Assembly: GCA_002840125.1 (NCBI GenBank)
Contig: PGZF01000002.1
Span: forward strand, 434,001 to 498,000
Source of the DNA: Gammaproteobacteria bacterium HGW-Gammaproteobacteria-15
GTDB taxonomy: Bacteria > Pseudomonadota > Gammaproteobacteria > Enterobacterales > Alteromonadaceae
Length of the DNA stretch: 64,000 nucleotides
Reading direction: 5' to 3'
The position numbers were made by a program, and so were the translations under genes. Position 1 is the stretch's first letter. Each line of letters begins with the position of its first letter. Positions 9,058 through 19,391 of the stretch are shown here, in pieces. Under the pieces are notes generated by a model. It made no database searches and was not told where the DNA came from. It saw nothing but the letters and a program-made list of their open reading frames with translations.

Positions 9058-11820
9058 TTATTGTTGTTTCAGCCGCTGTTTCAGATCCGCCGCTGTACTG
9101 AACTGCAAATGGCTGTGCGTTGGCTTGCCATCCGTCGCCAAGAATATGGCGTCATAATCGGGCAGTAACAGTTGCTGCAAAAACGCAATAAAGTCGCTAA
9201 GGCTCAGCTCACTTAGTGCACTGGCAATCTGATCGTTTAACGCAAAACTGTGATCTTGCTGGCCCAGCGCCAGCCAGTAACGTTTGGCTCTTGCTCCAAG
9301 GCTGTTGTCACGCTCATGTAGTTGGGCCAGTAAGCCTTGTTTTATTTCGGCAAAATCCTCTGCTGACATGGTTTCAGTGTCGGCCAGAAAAGCGCGGAAA
9401 AACATAATAGTCGCTTCGTACAATTGTTCGCAGTGGGTGTTGGGCGATTGCACATAAAAAGCAATACCAGGTAAGGTGTTAATAGGCACATAACCGGTAC
9501 CGACCAGATAACCGAGTTGTTGCTCTGTGCGCAGCTGATGGAAATATTCAGGTGATAACGTATGGTTTGCCAGCATAAACAGCGCCATTTGTTCAGGCGT
9601 AGCCTGCTGCGCCGGTAAGTAAATCACCAGAGCATGGTCGTTATGCTCGACATCCAGTTGCAGCCACACCGGGCCCTGGCCTTGCAAAGCAAAAGCCGGG
9701 TTGTTTAGCCGCACGCCGGTGCTGGGCAATTGCCTTTGCCAGCTGTGCAGCACGTCGGTTAATTGTGTGGCCTGGCTGGCAGACCAGTTACCCAGCAATA
9801 AACTTTCAATATGCACCTGTTGCAGCAGATCGCGGTCAAACTGCAAAAAGTCGCTGAAGCTCAATGCATCTAACGCATCTGCCAGTTGTTCAATTTCAGG
9901 GTTTAGTGGCTGTAAAATAGCCGATAACTGGCTGAATAAGCGCGAAACCGGTTTGTTTTTACTGCTGTTGCGCCAGTGCCTGCCCAACTGGCGTTTTAGC
10001 TCGGCAAAGCGGGTTTCGTCAAATTGCTGCGCCGGCATTTGTTTTAACAACTCTTGTAACAGCAGAATTTGGTTGGTGGCCAGGCCACTGGTGTGAATGC
10101 TGATGCCCTGACGCTGCACGTGCAGATGATATACCAGGCCTATGGTAGTGGCGGCGTAAAACTGCTGGTTTATGTTATCCAGAAACAACTCAACCCAAAG
10201 CCGGGTAGCAGCCATTTGCGCGCAGTTCTCAATACTGTGTGGCAGGCTAAGCTGAACAAAAATATGCCCTTTGGGAGTGTGAAAATCAGTATCGGCTTTA
10301 TACCAGACGCTAAGCGCCTGCTGCTGGTATATCGCTTTGGGCAGTGCCATATGGGCATTTTTTTCCAGCAGGCTAATATCGCCGGTTAAATATGGGTTGG
10401 CCGCAGGCAGGGTAATGGCGCTGTCAGGCTGGCAGTTGTCCAACTGGCGCAACAATGCCGGGCTCAGTGGCTCTACACTGTAGGGCGTTTGATACCAGCG
10501 CGCCTCATGAGTGGTGGTAACCCCCGGTGCTATAAACATCAGCCGCATATTGTCGCTGCTAAAATAGCCTAAAACCTGCTGGTATAAGGTATTGTCTGGC
10601 AGTTCCATACGGTAATCACCGAAGATGACATCTTCTTTCGGGTAGTGCTGCATACTGACCGATAAATGATTGGCCGTTTGCTGTGCCGTAGAAGGTTCCT
10701 GATACAAATAACTCCAGTGCAGCAATTTTTGCCGCTCGGCAAATAAGCCGCTGGGTAGAGGCTGGCATTTCAGCTGTGCCAAAGCACTGAACAGCGCCTG
10801 CAAAATAGTGTCGCGGCCGTTAAGGCCGGCATCGGTAAGCTCAAAGGCGATGGTAAAATCTTTGTAGTTACTGCCATCGATGCCGCCGCCTGCACTTAGC
10901 TGGTTTACCAGCCCTAACTGCTTGAGGTAACTGAGTAATGAACCCTGGCCTTCGTCACCCAGTAAATGGGCAATAAAGCTGATAATTTTATATTTATACC
11001 AATGCTGAATATCCGGCATGGCAAAACTGACCACTAGCTTTTGTGTGTCACGATGCGGCTGAATATTCAGTTGTATCGCCTGATGCTCGGGTAGATACAG
11101 CGGCTCCGTCAGGGCGGTTTTGGCAGGCAAATGGGCGGGTAGTGCACTGAAATGCTGTAACACCAGCTGTTTTTGCGCAGCTAAAGTTAACGGTGATACC
11201 AACGCCAGTGTCATACGGCTGGCACTGTATTGTGCGGTAAAAAAATCCTGTAAAGCCTGTTGCAGGCTGCCCTCAGCGGTGTCGGCCAGGGTACTCAGGT
11301 TGCCGACAGAAAATTTAGCAAACGGATGCGCCGGGTTAATGGTTTCTTTATGCACCTGGTAAATCCGCCGGCCATCGTCTTTTAACTTCAGCGAGAATTC
11401 AGCCTCAATAGCATGGCGTTCTTTTTCGACATATTCATTGCTAAACAGCGGCTGGCAGAACATATCGGCGAAACGGTCCAGCCCTTCGGCAAAAAATGCG
11501 GTATCAATATCAAAGAAAAAACTGCTGTGTTCGGTGCCGGTCCAGGCGTTATGACTGCCCCCGTGATGGCTGATAAACTGCTGGTAGTCGCCTGCCACAG
11601 GGTAGCGTGCAGAGCCAAGAAACAACATATGCTCTAAAAAGTGCGCTAAACCTTCGCGCGGCAGTGGATCATCAAAGTGGCCAACATTTACCGTAAGCGC
11701 GGCGGCACTTTTTTCACTGTCAGCCTGATGTACCAGTAATACTGTTAAGCCATTGCTCAGTTGCAGGTATTCATAGCTGCTGCTGTCGTTAGGGCTTTGC
11801 AATATCTGACTATTTTTCAA
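9058..11820 (-). CDS. M16 insulinase/pitrilysin-family metalloprotease
   Basis: This 920-residue zinc protease carries the inverted HXXEH motif as H60-FLE-H64, with Glu141 in EKERHAIEAEF as the expected distal zinc ligand. The remaining architecture, four M16 repeats with an inactive C-terminal half, matches pitrilysin (PtrA) and insulin-degrading enzyme in length. Unlike E. coli pitrilysin, which is periplasmic, no signal peptide is visible: the N-terminus is polar (MKNSQILQSPNDSSS). It is therefore probably cytoplasmic unless the start is misplaced. Substrates are unknown. It is a single gene, divergent from sixA. Confidence 0.85.
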   Translation of the reverse strand: MKNSQILQSPNDSSSYEYLQLSNGLTVLLVHQADSEKSAAALTVNVGHFDDPLPREGLAHFLEHMLFLGSARYPVAGDYQQFISHHGGSHNAWTGTEHSSFFFDIDTAFFAEGLDRFADMFCQPLFSNEYVEKERHAIEAEFSLKLKDDGRRIYQVHKETINPAHPFAKFSVGNLSTLADTAEGSLQQALQDFFTAQYSASRMTLALVSPLTLAAQKQLVLQHFSALPAHLPAKTALTEPLYLPEHQAIQLNIQPHRDTQKLVVSFAMPDIQHWYKYKIISFIAHLLGDEGQGSLLSYLKQLGLVNQLSAGGGIDGSNYKDFTIAFELTDAGLNGRDTILQALFSALAQLKCQPLPSGLFAERQKLLHWSYLYQEPSTAQQTANHLSVSMQHYPKEDVIFGDYRMELPDNTLYQQVLGYFSSDNMRLMFIAPGVTTTHEARWYQTPYSVEPLSPALLRQLDNCQPDSAITLPAANPYLTGDISLLEKNAHMALPKAIYQQQALSVWYKADTDFHTPKGHIFVQLSLPHSIENCAQMAATRLWVELFLDNINQQFYAATTIGLVYHLHVQRQGISIHTSGLATNQILLLQELLKQMPAQQFDETRFAELKRQLGRHWRNSSKNKPVSRLFSQLSAILQPLNPEIEQLADALDALSFSDFLQFDRDLLQQVHIESLLLGNWSASQATQLTDVLHSWQRQLPSTGVRLNNPAFALQGQGPVWLQLDVEHNDHALVIYLPAQQATPEQMALFMLANHTLSPEYFHQLRTEQQLGYLVGTGYVPINTLPGIAFYVQSPNTHCEQLYEATIMFFRAFLADTETMSAEDFAEIKQGLLAQLHERDNSLGARAKRYWLALGQQDHSFALNDQIASALSELSLSDFIAFLQQLLLPDYDAIFLATDGKPTHSHLQFSTAADLKQRLKQQ

Positions 11821-12022
11821 GAGTTATCCTTTTTTTTGCGGTACTGGTGTGGCTCTGAACGGCTCTATCATAGCGATAAGTAATAAACAGCTTAGATGTT
11901 ATGCGTTATTAGCAGTTACTCTGGACGACAACTTTCATTATCATAGCGCACAATTTTTACCCGGCGTATTGTTATCTGCCCGGGATTTAACAGGACACAA
12001 ACAGCAGTATGGTACTTAAGCA

Positions 12023-12511
12023 ATGGTAAATCTCGTTATCATGCGTCATGGTGAAGCAGAACCGCTATCCTCTGAAGATAGCCAGCGACAGCTAAATGCC
12101 AGAGGCCAGCATGAGGTTAGCCAGATGGCGTTATGGTTACAGCACCACTATGCCGCCTTTGACTGGGTTTGGGCAAGCCCCTATCAACGAACCCGTCAAA
12201 CTGCAGAGCTAATGTTAGCCAAGCAGGCACCGTTTAGCCAACTTGAGATTGTGTCGCAACTGGTGCCCGATGGTGATGCCGCGTTATTTAAAGCCTATTT
12301 TGATGCCCGTATCAGCGAAAAGCCGGATGCCCGTGTGTTGCTGGTATCGCATATGCCATTGGTCAGTTTTTTGGTGGAAGCTTTTACTGTGCCGGATCAG
12401 GCACCAATATTCAGCCCGGCACAGCTGGCTTGTATTGATTACCAGCCTGGGCAACGTGGGCGTTTATTGGAACGCTTAGCACCACAGGAGCTGGCGCTGC
12501 TGAGTTTCTGA
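12023..12511 (+). CDS. sixA: Phosphohistidine phosphatase SixA
   Basis: The 162-residue histidine phosphatase begins VNLVIMRHGEAEP, with RHG at residues 8-10 supplying the catalytic His9; SPYQRTRQTAELM and LLVSHMPLVS complete the fold. SixA removes phosphate from histidine phosphotransfer proteins (ArcB and PtsN-type phosphorelay in E. coli). It lies between fadIJ and smrB as in the enterobacterial block, and converges on smrB with a 2-bp gap. Confidence 0.9.
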   Translation: MVNLVIMRHGEAEPLSSEDSQRQLNARGQHEVSQMALWLQHHYAAFDWVWASPYQRTRQTAELMLAKQAPFSQLEIVSQLVPDGDAALFKAYFDARISEKPDARVLLVSHMPLVSFLVEAFTVPDQAPIFSPAQLACIDYQPGQRGRLLERLAPQELALLSF

Positions 12512-12513
12512 GT

Positions 12514-13056
12514 TTAGCTGGCTATTTTCAGTAACACTATCAGTGCGCCATGTTTGCCCCAGCTTTTCGGCGCGGTATGAAAGGCACGTACATTAGGGTG
12601 TTGGATCAGCCAGTTAGGCACTTTTTTTGCTAAAATACCCAAACCTTTGCCATGTACTACGCAGGCGCAGTTAAATTGTTGTTTTTCACAGTACGCCAAA
12701 AGGCCAGCCAGTTCTGTTTTTGCCTGTTGGGTGGTCATACCGTGTAAGTCCAGCACCACCTGAGGCTGAAATTCACCCCGGCGCAAACGCCCGGTTAAAT
12801 GCGGATCATCGCCGCTTTGTATCCAGCTGAGGCTGGCACCGTCGGCAACATAACCTTCAAATTCATCTGAGAACCAGAACAAATTTTCATCAAGCTGTTT
12901 GCTTAAGACGTCTGTACGTCTTTTTTTCTTGCGAGGGGCGGCAACTGGCGGTATCTTGTCCTGCGCAATAGGCTGCGCGCCTGTTATCGACTCGCGAAAC
13001 AGCTGGCTGTCCTCGGCACTGATACCGGTTGATGTTACAATGGCTTTCTTTTGCAT
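12514..13056 (-). CDS. smrB: Ribosome rescue factor SmrB (Smr-domain endonuclease)
   Basis: This 180-residue protein has a basic N-terminal extension and a C-terminal Smr domain with [29 protein letters not shown] and a final GALIVLLK. SmrB cleaves mRNA between stalled, collided ribosomes in E. coli. Length matches E. coli SmrB (183). It is divergent from prmB with a short 53-bp gap, the same arrangement as in enterobacteria. Confidence 0.9.
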   Translation of the reverse strand: MQKKAIVTSTGISAEDSQLFRESITGAQPIAQDKIPPVAAPRKKKRRTDVLSKQLDENLFWFSDEFEGYVADGASLSWIQSGDDPHLTGRLRRGEFQPQVVLDLHGMTTQQAKTELAGLLAYCEKQQFNCACVVHGKGLGILAKKVPNWLIQHPNVRAFHTAPKSWGKHGALIVLLKIAS

Positions 13057-13109
13057 CGCGCAAGTCTACTCAAACTGACCGGTTATTACAAAAAGAGCTT
13101 AAATCCATC

Positions 13110-14069
13110 ATGTCCGATACTGGCGAAATTCTGTTTACCCCTGAGCTGATTAGCGACGCCCTCGCTGAACTTGTTACCGTGCACGACTGGCTGCGTTTTG
13201 CTGTCAGCAAAATGAACCAGGCGCAGGTTTATTTGGGCCACGGCACCGATAACCCCTGGGACGAGGCCGCCGCTTTGCTAACGCACGTGCTGTTTTTACC
13301 GCCAATGACAGATGAAAAGCTGTTTTCGGTGCGCCTTACCCGTGTAGAACGCCAGAGTTTTATCAGCCTGTTAAAACAACGCATTGAACAGCGCCTGCCA
13401 GCGGCTTATTTAACGCATCAGGCCTATTTTGCCGGTTTACCGTTTTATGTTGATGAACGTGTGCTGGTGCCGCGCTCGCCAATTGCTGAATTAATCGGCG
13501 CTAAGTTTATCCGTCAGCTTGGCGGTAAAACACCACAGCATATTCTGGATTTATGCACCGGCTCGGCTTGTATTGCTATTGCCTGTGCCTATGCTTTTGC
13601 AGAGGCCGAAGTTGATGCGGTGGATATCAGCGAAGATGCCTTAGAAGTGGCGCAGCTAAACATTGAAAGCCACGGCCTGGAACACAGAGTGTTTCCTATA
13701 TTATCAGACGGCTACAGCGCTTTGGCTGGCGCACAGTATGATTTAATTGTGACCAACCCGCCGTATGTTGATGCTGACGATATGGCCGATTTACCTGACG
13801 AATACCGCCACGAGCCTGAGCTGGGCTTAGCTTCCGGCGAAGATGGCCTGGCACTGACGCGGCGTATTTTACGTGAAGCGGCAGCTCATTTAACTGATGG
13901 TGGTGTGCTGGTATGTGAAGTAGGCAACAGCATGGTGCAACTGCAGCAGGATTTCCCCGAAGTGGCGTTTGACTGGCTGGAATTTGCGCACGGTGGTTTA
14001 GGGGTATTTGCCATTACCAAAGCCGAACTGGAACGCTGCCAGCATTTATTTAAAGACTCATTACGTTAA
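13110..14069 (+). CDS. prmB: Ribosomal protein uL3 glutamine methyltransferase PrmB
   Basis: PrmB methylates a glutamine side chain of ribosomal protein L3 using S-adenosylmethionine. The 319-residue form starting [10 protein letters not shown] has an SAM-binding glycine stretch [14 protein letters not shown] and the N5-glutamine methyltransferase signature NPPY at 216-219. The frame extends 27 codons upstream into the smrB promoter, but ATG 13110 gives a length near the E. coli protein (310) and a matching N-terminus. It is followed 9 bases later by aroC, an operon conserved in gammaproteobacteria. Confidence 0.92.
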   Translation: MSDTGEILFTPELISDALAELVTVHDWLRFAVSKMNQAQVYLGHGTDNPWDEAAALLTHVLFLPPMTDEKLFSVRLTRVERQSFISLLKQRIEQRLPAAYLTHQAYFAGLPFYVDERVLVPRSPIAELIGAKFIRQLGGKTPQHILDLCTGSACIAIACAYAFAEAEVDAVDISEDALEVAQLNIESHGLEHRVFPILSDGYSALAGAQYDLIVTNPPYVDADDMADLPDEYRHEPELGLASGEDGLALTRRILREAAAHLTDGGVLVCEVGNSMVQLQQDFPEVAFDWLEFAHGGLGVFAITKAELERCQHLFKDSLR

Positions 14070-14078
14070 GGAACAGCT

Positions 14079-15182
14079 ATGGCCGGTAACAGCATAGGGC
14101 AATTGTTTAAAGTCACGACTTTTGGTGAAAGCCATGGCCCGGCCATTGGCGGCATAGTGGATGGCTGCCCGCCGGGGATGGCGTTAACCACCGACGATTT
14201 GCAACTGGATTTAGACCGGCGTAAACCCGGCACGTCGCGCTACACCACGGCGCGGCGGGAAGAAGATGCGGTAAAAATTCTGTCTGGCGTGTTTGAAAAT
14301 ACCACCACCGGGGCCAGCATAGGCCTGCTGATTGAAAACACCGATCAGCGCTCGCAGGATTACTCTGAGATTAAAGAACAATTTCGCCCTGGCCATGCCG
14401 ATTACACCTACTGGCATAAATTTGGTATCCGCGATTACCGCGGTGGTGGCCGCTCGTCAGCGCGTGAAACCGCTGTCAGGGTAGCCGCCGGCGCTATTGC
14501 AAAAAAATACCTGCGTGAGCAATGCGGTATTGAAATTCGCGGTTATTTAGCCCAGTTAGGCCCGGTAAAAGCCGACCTGGTAAGTTGGGACGAAGTGCAT
14601 AACAACCCGTTTTTTTGCCCCGATCCATCCAAGCTTGAGGCGCTGGATGAGTATATGCGCCAGCTGAAAAAAGACGGCGACTCGGTAGGTGCCCGGGTAA
14701 ATGTGGTGGCAACGAATATGCCGGTAGGTTGGGGCGAACCGGTGTTTGACCGGCTCGATGCTGATATTGCCCACGCTATGATGAGCATTAACGCAGTAAA
14801 AGCGGTAGAAATTGGCGACGGTTTTGCCGTAGTAGAGCAGCGCGGTTCAACCCACCGTGATGAATTAACGCCGCAGGGCTTTAGCGCCAACCACGCCGGT
14901 GGCACCCTGGGTGGTATTTCTTCCGGCCAGGATTTGCTGGTTAGTATGGCGCTTAAACCGACCTCCAGTATCAGTATCCCCGGCAAAAGCATTAATACCC
15001 GAGGCGAAGTGATAGATATTGTCACCAAAGGCCGGCATGACCCCTGTGTTGGTATTCGCGCAGTGCCCATTGCTGAAGCCATGCTGGCGATAGTGCTGAT
15101 GGACCACTACCTGCGCCACCGCGCGCAAAATATGCATGTACAGGTAGCCACACCTGATATTGCCCGCAACAGCAGGGATTAA
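14079..15182 (+). CDS. aroC: Chorismate synthase AroC
   Basis: AroC converts 5-enolpyruvylshikimate-3-phosphate to chorismate, the last common step of aromatic amino-acid synthesis, using reduced FMN. The 367-residue protein has all family signatures: [18 protein letters not shown] near the start, [11 protein letters not shown], and the C-terminal stretch with [22 protein letters not shown] is 7 bases before the ATG. It is cotranscribed with prmB and probably with the MFS gene that follows 8 bases later. Confidence 0.97.
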   Translation: MAGNSIGQLFKVTTFGESHGPAIGGIVDGCPPGMALTTDDLQLDLDRRKPGTSRYTTARREEDAVKILSGVFENTTTGASIGLLIENTDQRSQDYSEIKEQFRPGHADYTYWHKFGIRDYRGGGRSSARETAVRVAAGAIAKKYLREQCGIEIRGYLAQLGPVKADLVSWDEVHNNPFFCPDPSKLEALDEYMRQLKKDGDSVGARVNVVATNMPVGWGEPVFDRLDADIAHAMMSINAVKAVEIGDGFAVVEQRGSTHRDELTPQGFSANHAGGTLGGISSGQDLLVSMALKPTSSISIPGKSINTRGEVIDIVTKGRHDPCVGIRAVPIAEAMLAIVLMDHYLRHRAQNMHVQVATPDIARNSRD

Positions 15183-15190
15183 ACCGCCGT

Positions 15191-16357
15191 ATGTTTAGCA
15201 TTTCCGCCCGGCCAGCCTTAGTGCTGGCCTATTTTACTTATTTTGGCGTGCTGGGTATTTTTGTGCCGTATTTCGGCCTGTTTCTTGATGGCCGGGGTTT
15301 AAGCTCGGCTGATATCGGCCTGCTGCTGGCCATTGTTACTGCCAGCCGTATAGTTGGCCCTACAGTATGGGCGCTGATCGCCGAGCGCAGCGGCAAGCCG
15401 TTAACCGTAATGCGCCTTGGTGCTTTATTAGCGGCTATCGGTTGGCTTAGCAGCTTTGCCGATTATGGTTTCTGGCCTCTGCTTTTGGGGTTTGCGCTGT
15501 TCAGTTTTTTCTGGACCGCCATTTTACCGCAGCTGGAAGTGGCTACTTTTGCCTTTGTTAATGACGATACCCGCGCTTACAGCCGTATCCGTACTGCAGG
15601 CAGCGTAGGTTACATTGTGCTGGTAATGCTGGGCGGCTGGCTGTTTGAGCGCTATGGCAGTGAGTTTTTGCCGTTATCGGCCTTGCTGTTTTTAGTATTG
15701 CTGCTCACCAGCTTATTTTTATTGCCCAAAGTGAGTGTGAATGCTGAGCTTAGCAGCGAGCCGGTGCGCTTTAGCAAACTGATCAAAAACAGCGTGTTGC
15801 TGCGTTTTATGTTGGCAGCTTTATTACTGCAAATGAGCTTTGCGCCCTTTTATGGTTTTTTTACGCTGTACAGCCGCGATCTGGGTTACAGCGGTACGCA
15901 AACCGGCTTGTTTATTGGCCTGGCAGTGGCCGCCGAAATAGCCGCGTTTTACTTTGCCGGTAACTTAATGCGTAACCGCAGTTACCGGGTGCTGTTAAGC
16001 GTGTGCTATGGCTTAACGGTGCTGCGCTGGAGTTTGCTGGCAACAATGGCCGATAACGTCTGGCTGCTGTGTTTTAGTATGTTGCTGCATGCCGGCAGCT
16101 TTGCCATTGCCCACAGCTGTGCCATGCAGTTTATTCAGCAGTTTTTCCCGAAAAAACTGCGTAGCCGTGGCCAGGCGTTGTATGCCGGGGTGATCTTCGG
16201 TGGCGGTGGTGCTATAGGCGCTTATTTTTCTGGCTTAATCTGGCAAAATGGCAAGGGTGCCAGTTTAGCCTTTATGATCGCTGCCATGCTGGCACTGGCG
16301 GCAACGCTGCTGGCGTTAACCTTGCCGGGTAGCAAAGCTGCTGCCAAGCTGCAATAG
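15191..16357 (+). CDS. MFS transporter, HcaT-like (MFS_1-like)
   Basis: The 388-residue integral membrane protein has about 12 hydrophobic segments and a start (ARPALVLAYFTYFGVLGIFVPYFGLFL) typical of the HcaT/phenylpropionate-permease-like subfamily. The loop RSGKPLTVMRLG between helices 2 and 3 is the MFS A-motif region in degenerate form. The substrate is unknown. It follows aroC by 8 bases and is likely in the same operon. It converges on the porin gene with only 2 bases between stops. Confidence 0.8.
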   Translation: MFSISARPALVLAYFTYFGVLGIFVPYFGLFLDGRGLSSADIGLLLAIVTASRIVGPTVWALIAERSGKPLTVMRLGALLAAIGWLSSFADYGFWPLLLGFALFSFFWTAILPQLEVATFAFVNDDTRAYSRIRTAGSVGYIVLVMLGGWLFERYGSEFLPLSALLFLVLLLTSLFLLPKVSVNAELSSEPVRFSKLIKNSVLLRFMLAALLLQMSFAPFYGFFTLYSRDLGYSGTQTGLFIGLAVAAEIAAFYFAGNLMRNRSYRVLLSVCYGLTVLRWSLLATMADNVWLLCFSMLLHAGSFAIAHSCAMQFIQQFFPKKLRSRGQALYAGVIFGGGGAIGAYFSGLIWQNGKGASLAFMIAAMLALAATLLALTLPGSKAAAKLQ

Positions 16358-16359
16358 CA

Positions 16360-17037
16360 CTACCAGTTGAAGGTTTTACTGACAGTAAGCAAAATAACAG
16401 CATCGCCCCAGCGCTGCTTAAGGCTGGTATCATGGTAACCAAAGGCGATATCCAAACCGTGGTACTGTGTTTGTAGCATTAATTGCCAGTGCTCAAAGCT
16501 GCGGCCGCCTTCCCAGTTGTATTTGTCGATATCGGTTGAGGTGGAGCGGTCCACACCCAGCAATAATGCCCAGTTATCGTTGAGTGCTATGGTTTTGTTC
16601 AACATAATTACATAGTGGCCGCCGCCAAAACCGAAGTAATCGTAGCTGTACCACAGATTAAGGTTAACGCCGGAGTAGGCCAGCTTTAAATAAAGCTCGG
16701 GGAAATTCAGTTTATCGCTCTCGCTCATACCATGGTAAGTATATTGGGCAAAACCGGCATCAATACCCAGGCCGTTTGCCAGTTCTGTGTAATAGCCGAT
16801 ATAGGTGTCCCATTCCAGTTTGGTACCTTCGCCAAAATCTACGTTTGATGCCCAGCTGCCGGCATAAAAGCCGTTACCGGCATCCCAGTTTATGCCAGGT
16901 TGTAAAGCGGGATTTTTATCAGTTTGGCTGACACCGTTAAACAGGTAGTTGCTGGCAGCGGTCAGGGTGAAACTCCAACTGCTGTCGGCCATAGCACTGC
17001 TGCTTATCAGCAGCAGTGGCAGGATGAGTTTATGCAT
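16360..17037 (-). CDS. TorF-family putative porin
   Basis: The 225-residue protein starts with a signal peptide (about residues 1-17, ending SSSAMA) and continues as a beta-strand-rich sequence with FTLTAASNYLFNGVSQTD and GFYAGSWASNVDFG, which are signatures of the TorF/Gcw_chp putative outer-membrane porin family. It ends in an aromatic residue (FNW), typical of outer-membrane beta barrels. Its substrate is unknown. A paralogue lies in the kdp operon at 27358-28101. It stands just downstream of the chemoreceptor gene on the same strand. Confidence 0.8.
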   Translation of the reverse strand: MHKLILPLLLISSSAMADSSWSFTLTAASNYLFNGVSQTDKNPALQPGINWDAGNGFYAGSWASNVDFGEGTKLEWDTYIGYYTELANGLGIDAGFAQYTYHGMSESDKLNFPELYLKLAYSGVNLNLWYSYDYFGFGGGHYVIMLNKTIALNDNWALLLGVDRSTSTDIDKYNWEGGRSFEHWQLMLQTQYHGLDIAFGYHDTSLKQRWGDAVILLTVSKTFNW

Positions 17038-17072
17038 TGCCAGCTCCTCATTGGCTTAGCCGCAGTAGTGGT

Positions 17073-19190
17073 TTAGTCACAGCGTAGTTTGCTTAACTGG
17101 CCATCGATACGAGTGGTAACGGTATCAATAGCGCTACTGATCTGCAGGTTTTGTTGCGCCAGAGTCTCCAGCTCGCGCGTAGCATCGCCAATGGCGGTAA
17201 TATTACGGTTAATTTCTTCACTAACCTGGTTTTGTTGCTCAGCCGCGGCCGCCACCTGAAAAGCATTATCGGCAATGGTCGACATGCCGGCTGTAGCTTG
17301 TGACAGCTTGTCGTAGGCGACTTCGGCTTCGGTTACAGTTTTATCTACGCTGGCGGTACTGACACTGATTTGCGCCACCGTATCTTTCACCTGGCGTTGC
17401 AGGCCGTCAATCAGCTTTTTAATTTGATCGGTTGAACTGTGGGTGCGGGCTGCCAGCGAGCGCACTTCGTCTGCTACCACCGCAAAACCGCGGCCTTGCT
17501 CGCCGGCTCGGGCGGCTTCTATGGCGGCATTTAACGCCAGTAAATTGGTTTGCTCGGCAATGGCCTGAATAACTTCAGTGATCTGGTTAATTTCCTGGCT
17601 GCTGCTGGCAACGGCCGCCACTTTTTGGCTGCTGCTATCAAAGTCCCGTGCTACGCCTTTGAACTCTTCCACGGTGTTTTGCAACAAACGGTTGGCTTCA
17701 TCCAGTGCCGCTATCGACTCCTGAGCACCACTGGCGGTGCTGCTGGCCAGGTTGGCGACTTCATTGGCGGTGGCGCTCATCTGGTGCATAGCTGTTACCA
17801 CATTCTGGATTTCACTGGCTTGTACTGAGGTAGATTGGCTGGTTTTATCAATGGTACTTACCAGTTGCCGGCTCTGTTGCTGTAACTCAGCGGAGGCACC
17901 TTTTAACGAGCGGATCATGTCCCTCAGTTTTGCGGCAAAGGCATTAAAGCCGTCGGCCATTAGATTCAGTTCAGTGTGGCTGTTGGCTGAGAGCTGCACG
18001 GTTAGATCGCCTTCAGCGCCGGCCAGTTGGTGCATCAGTTTGCTCATACTGCCGATGGGCCGAGTGGCGGCATTTAGCCAAATGGCCAGCAGCGCCATCA
18101 CTGCCAGCAGCAACAGCACGCCAAAACCAACCATGGTCAGGGTGGTACTGCGGCCATCTGCGGCCAGTTGCGCTGACAATTCGTCGGCCGCTTGCAGCGC
18201 CAGTGCTTTGGGTACTGCAATAACGCTGAACCATTCTGAACCGGAGGCGTCGATGCGGATCGGGCTTTTAATAATTAACTGCTGGTTAAATTCAAATACG
18301 GCGCTGCCGGCCTGCTGCAGTTGCTGATACAACGCGTTATCCAATGCAGGCATGGCGCTGCCGATTTTATCGGCAAAACGGTTGCTGGCCAGCAGCATGC
18401 CGCGGCTGGTTAACAGGTACAGTTCGGCCTTGCCATTATACAAGGTGCCGGCTTGCTGCATCAGGCCCTGCTGCAGTACCGGCAGATTCATATCTACTCC
18501 GGCGACACCGCGAAAACGGCCATTTGTCACCACCGGATACACCAGCGACGTAAGCAGCGCACTATTACCCGGTTCAATTTCAAAGATATATGGCTCCATC
18601 AGGCAGGGTTTAAGCGCATCGCGGCTGCACAGGTACCATTCGGCTTCGCGCAAGCCCAGCTCGTTGCGCTTATCCAGGTACTTAATGCCCGGGTCTTCCG
18701 TTTGAATAAACTTCAGGCCGGACGCTTCGCGGATCCAGTACACTTCCAGGGTGCCGTCTTGTGAGCTGTGCGGGCTGGTGGCATTAAATTCGCTATCACG
18801 GTTGTCATAGCCGTTTACTTCGTATTGGGTGTAAATAGAAGATATGCCAGGATTGGCTTGCAGCAAATGGCCGGCTAATGCTTGCACCTGCTCACGGTTG
18901 TAAGGTGTTTGGCCACTGCCGTGGGCGGTATTGGCCATCAGACTGGCGAGGTTTTTAGCCACATCATAATTACGGTTTAGCAGGGCGGCCGTTTCCAGAG
19001 CAGTTATACCAGCCTCTGCCGCTAAAATGGTCTGGGCCGTTTGTTCGAGAGACTGGCGTACATTGTTAACGGCAGATTCGCTTGAACTGCTCATGGAGTA
19101 CCAGCCTATCAGTGTCATGCTGCCGATACTAATGGCGATGAGTATTGCTACTCCGGCAGTTAGTTTAAATCTTAGGGAATTCAATAACAT
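17073..19190 (-). CDS. Methyl-accepting chemotaxis protein with dCache-type sensor
   Basis: The 705-residue receptor has an N-terminal membrane helix (about 10-30), a large periplasmic region of about 320 residues that looks like a double-Cache ligand domain (with [14 protein letters not shown]), a second membrane helix (about 352-375), a HAMP segment ([15 protein letters not shown]) and a cytoplasmic signalling domain. The conserved hairpin tip [20 protein letters not shown], followed by [15 protein letters not shown], is intact. The ligand is not evident. It is divergent from the NAD-kinase-like gene. Confidence 0.92.
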   Translation of the reverse strand: MLLNSLRFKLTAGVAILIAISIGSMTLIGWYSMSSSSESAVNNVRQSLEQTAQTILAAEAGITALETAALLNRNYDVAKNLASLMANTAHGSGQTPYNREQVQALAGHLLQANPGISSIYTQYEVNGYDNRDSEFNATSPHSSQDGTLEVYWIREASGLKFIQTEDPGIKYLDKRNELGLREAEWYLCSRDALKPCLMEPYIFEIEPGNSALLTSLVYPVVTNGRFRGVAGVDMNLPVLQQGLMQQAGTLYNGKAELYLLTSRGMLLASNRFADKIGSAMPALDNALYQQLQQAGSAVFEFNQQLIIKSPIRIDASGSEWFSVIAVPKALALQAADELSAQLAADGRSTTLTMVGFGVLLLLAVMALLAIWLNAATRPIGSMSKLMHQLAGAEGDLTVQLSANSHTELNLMADGFNAFAAKLRDMIRSLKGASAELQQQSRQLVSTIDKTSQSTSVQASEIQNVVTAMHQMSATANEVANLASSTASGAQESIAALDEANRLLQNTVEEFKGVARDFDSSSQKVAAVASSSQEINQITEVIQAIAEQTNLLALNAAIEAARAGEQGRGFAVVADEVRSLAARTHSSTDQIKKLIDGLQRQVKDTVAQISVSTASVDKTVTEAEVAYDKLSQATAGMSTIADNAFQVAAAAEQQNQVSEEINRNITAIGDATRELETLAQQNLQISSAIDTVTTRIDGQLSKLRCD

Positions 19191-19391
19191 CGATTTACCT
19201 CTGATAAGAAAACTGCTTTACCGGCTATGTTAATGAGTAAAGCTGACTGCTGTGGCTTACGCAATTTTGTTGTTGAAATATATCCGTTTTTACCCAGCTT
19301 TATTTCTGCATTGCCGCTGCAGGGCTGGGAAAGCAAAGGGGAAGGCATTACAATAGCCGCCATTTTGAGATGTGCTAAAGGATATTGCAGT

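Noticed and set aside
19227..19391. Extended N-terminus of the NAD-kinase-like protein
   Set aside because: Composition is unlike coding sequence and a Shine-Dalgarno precedes ATG 19392.
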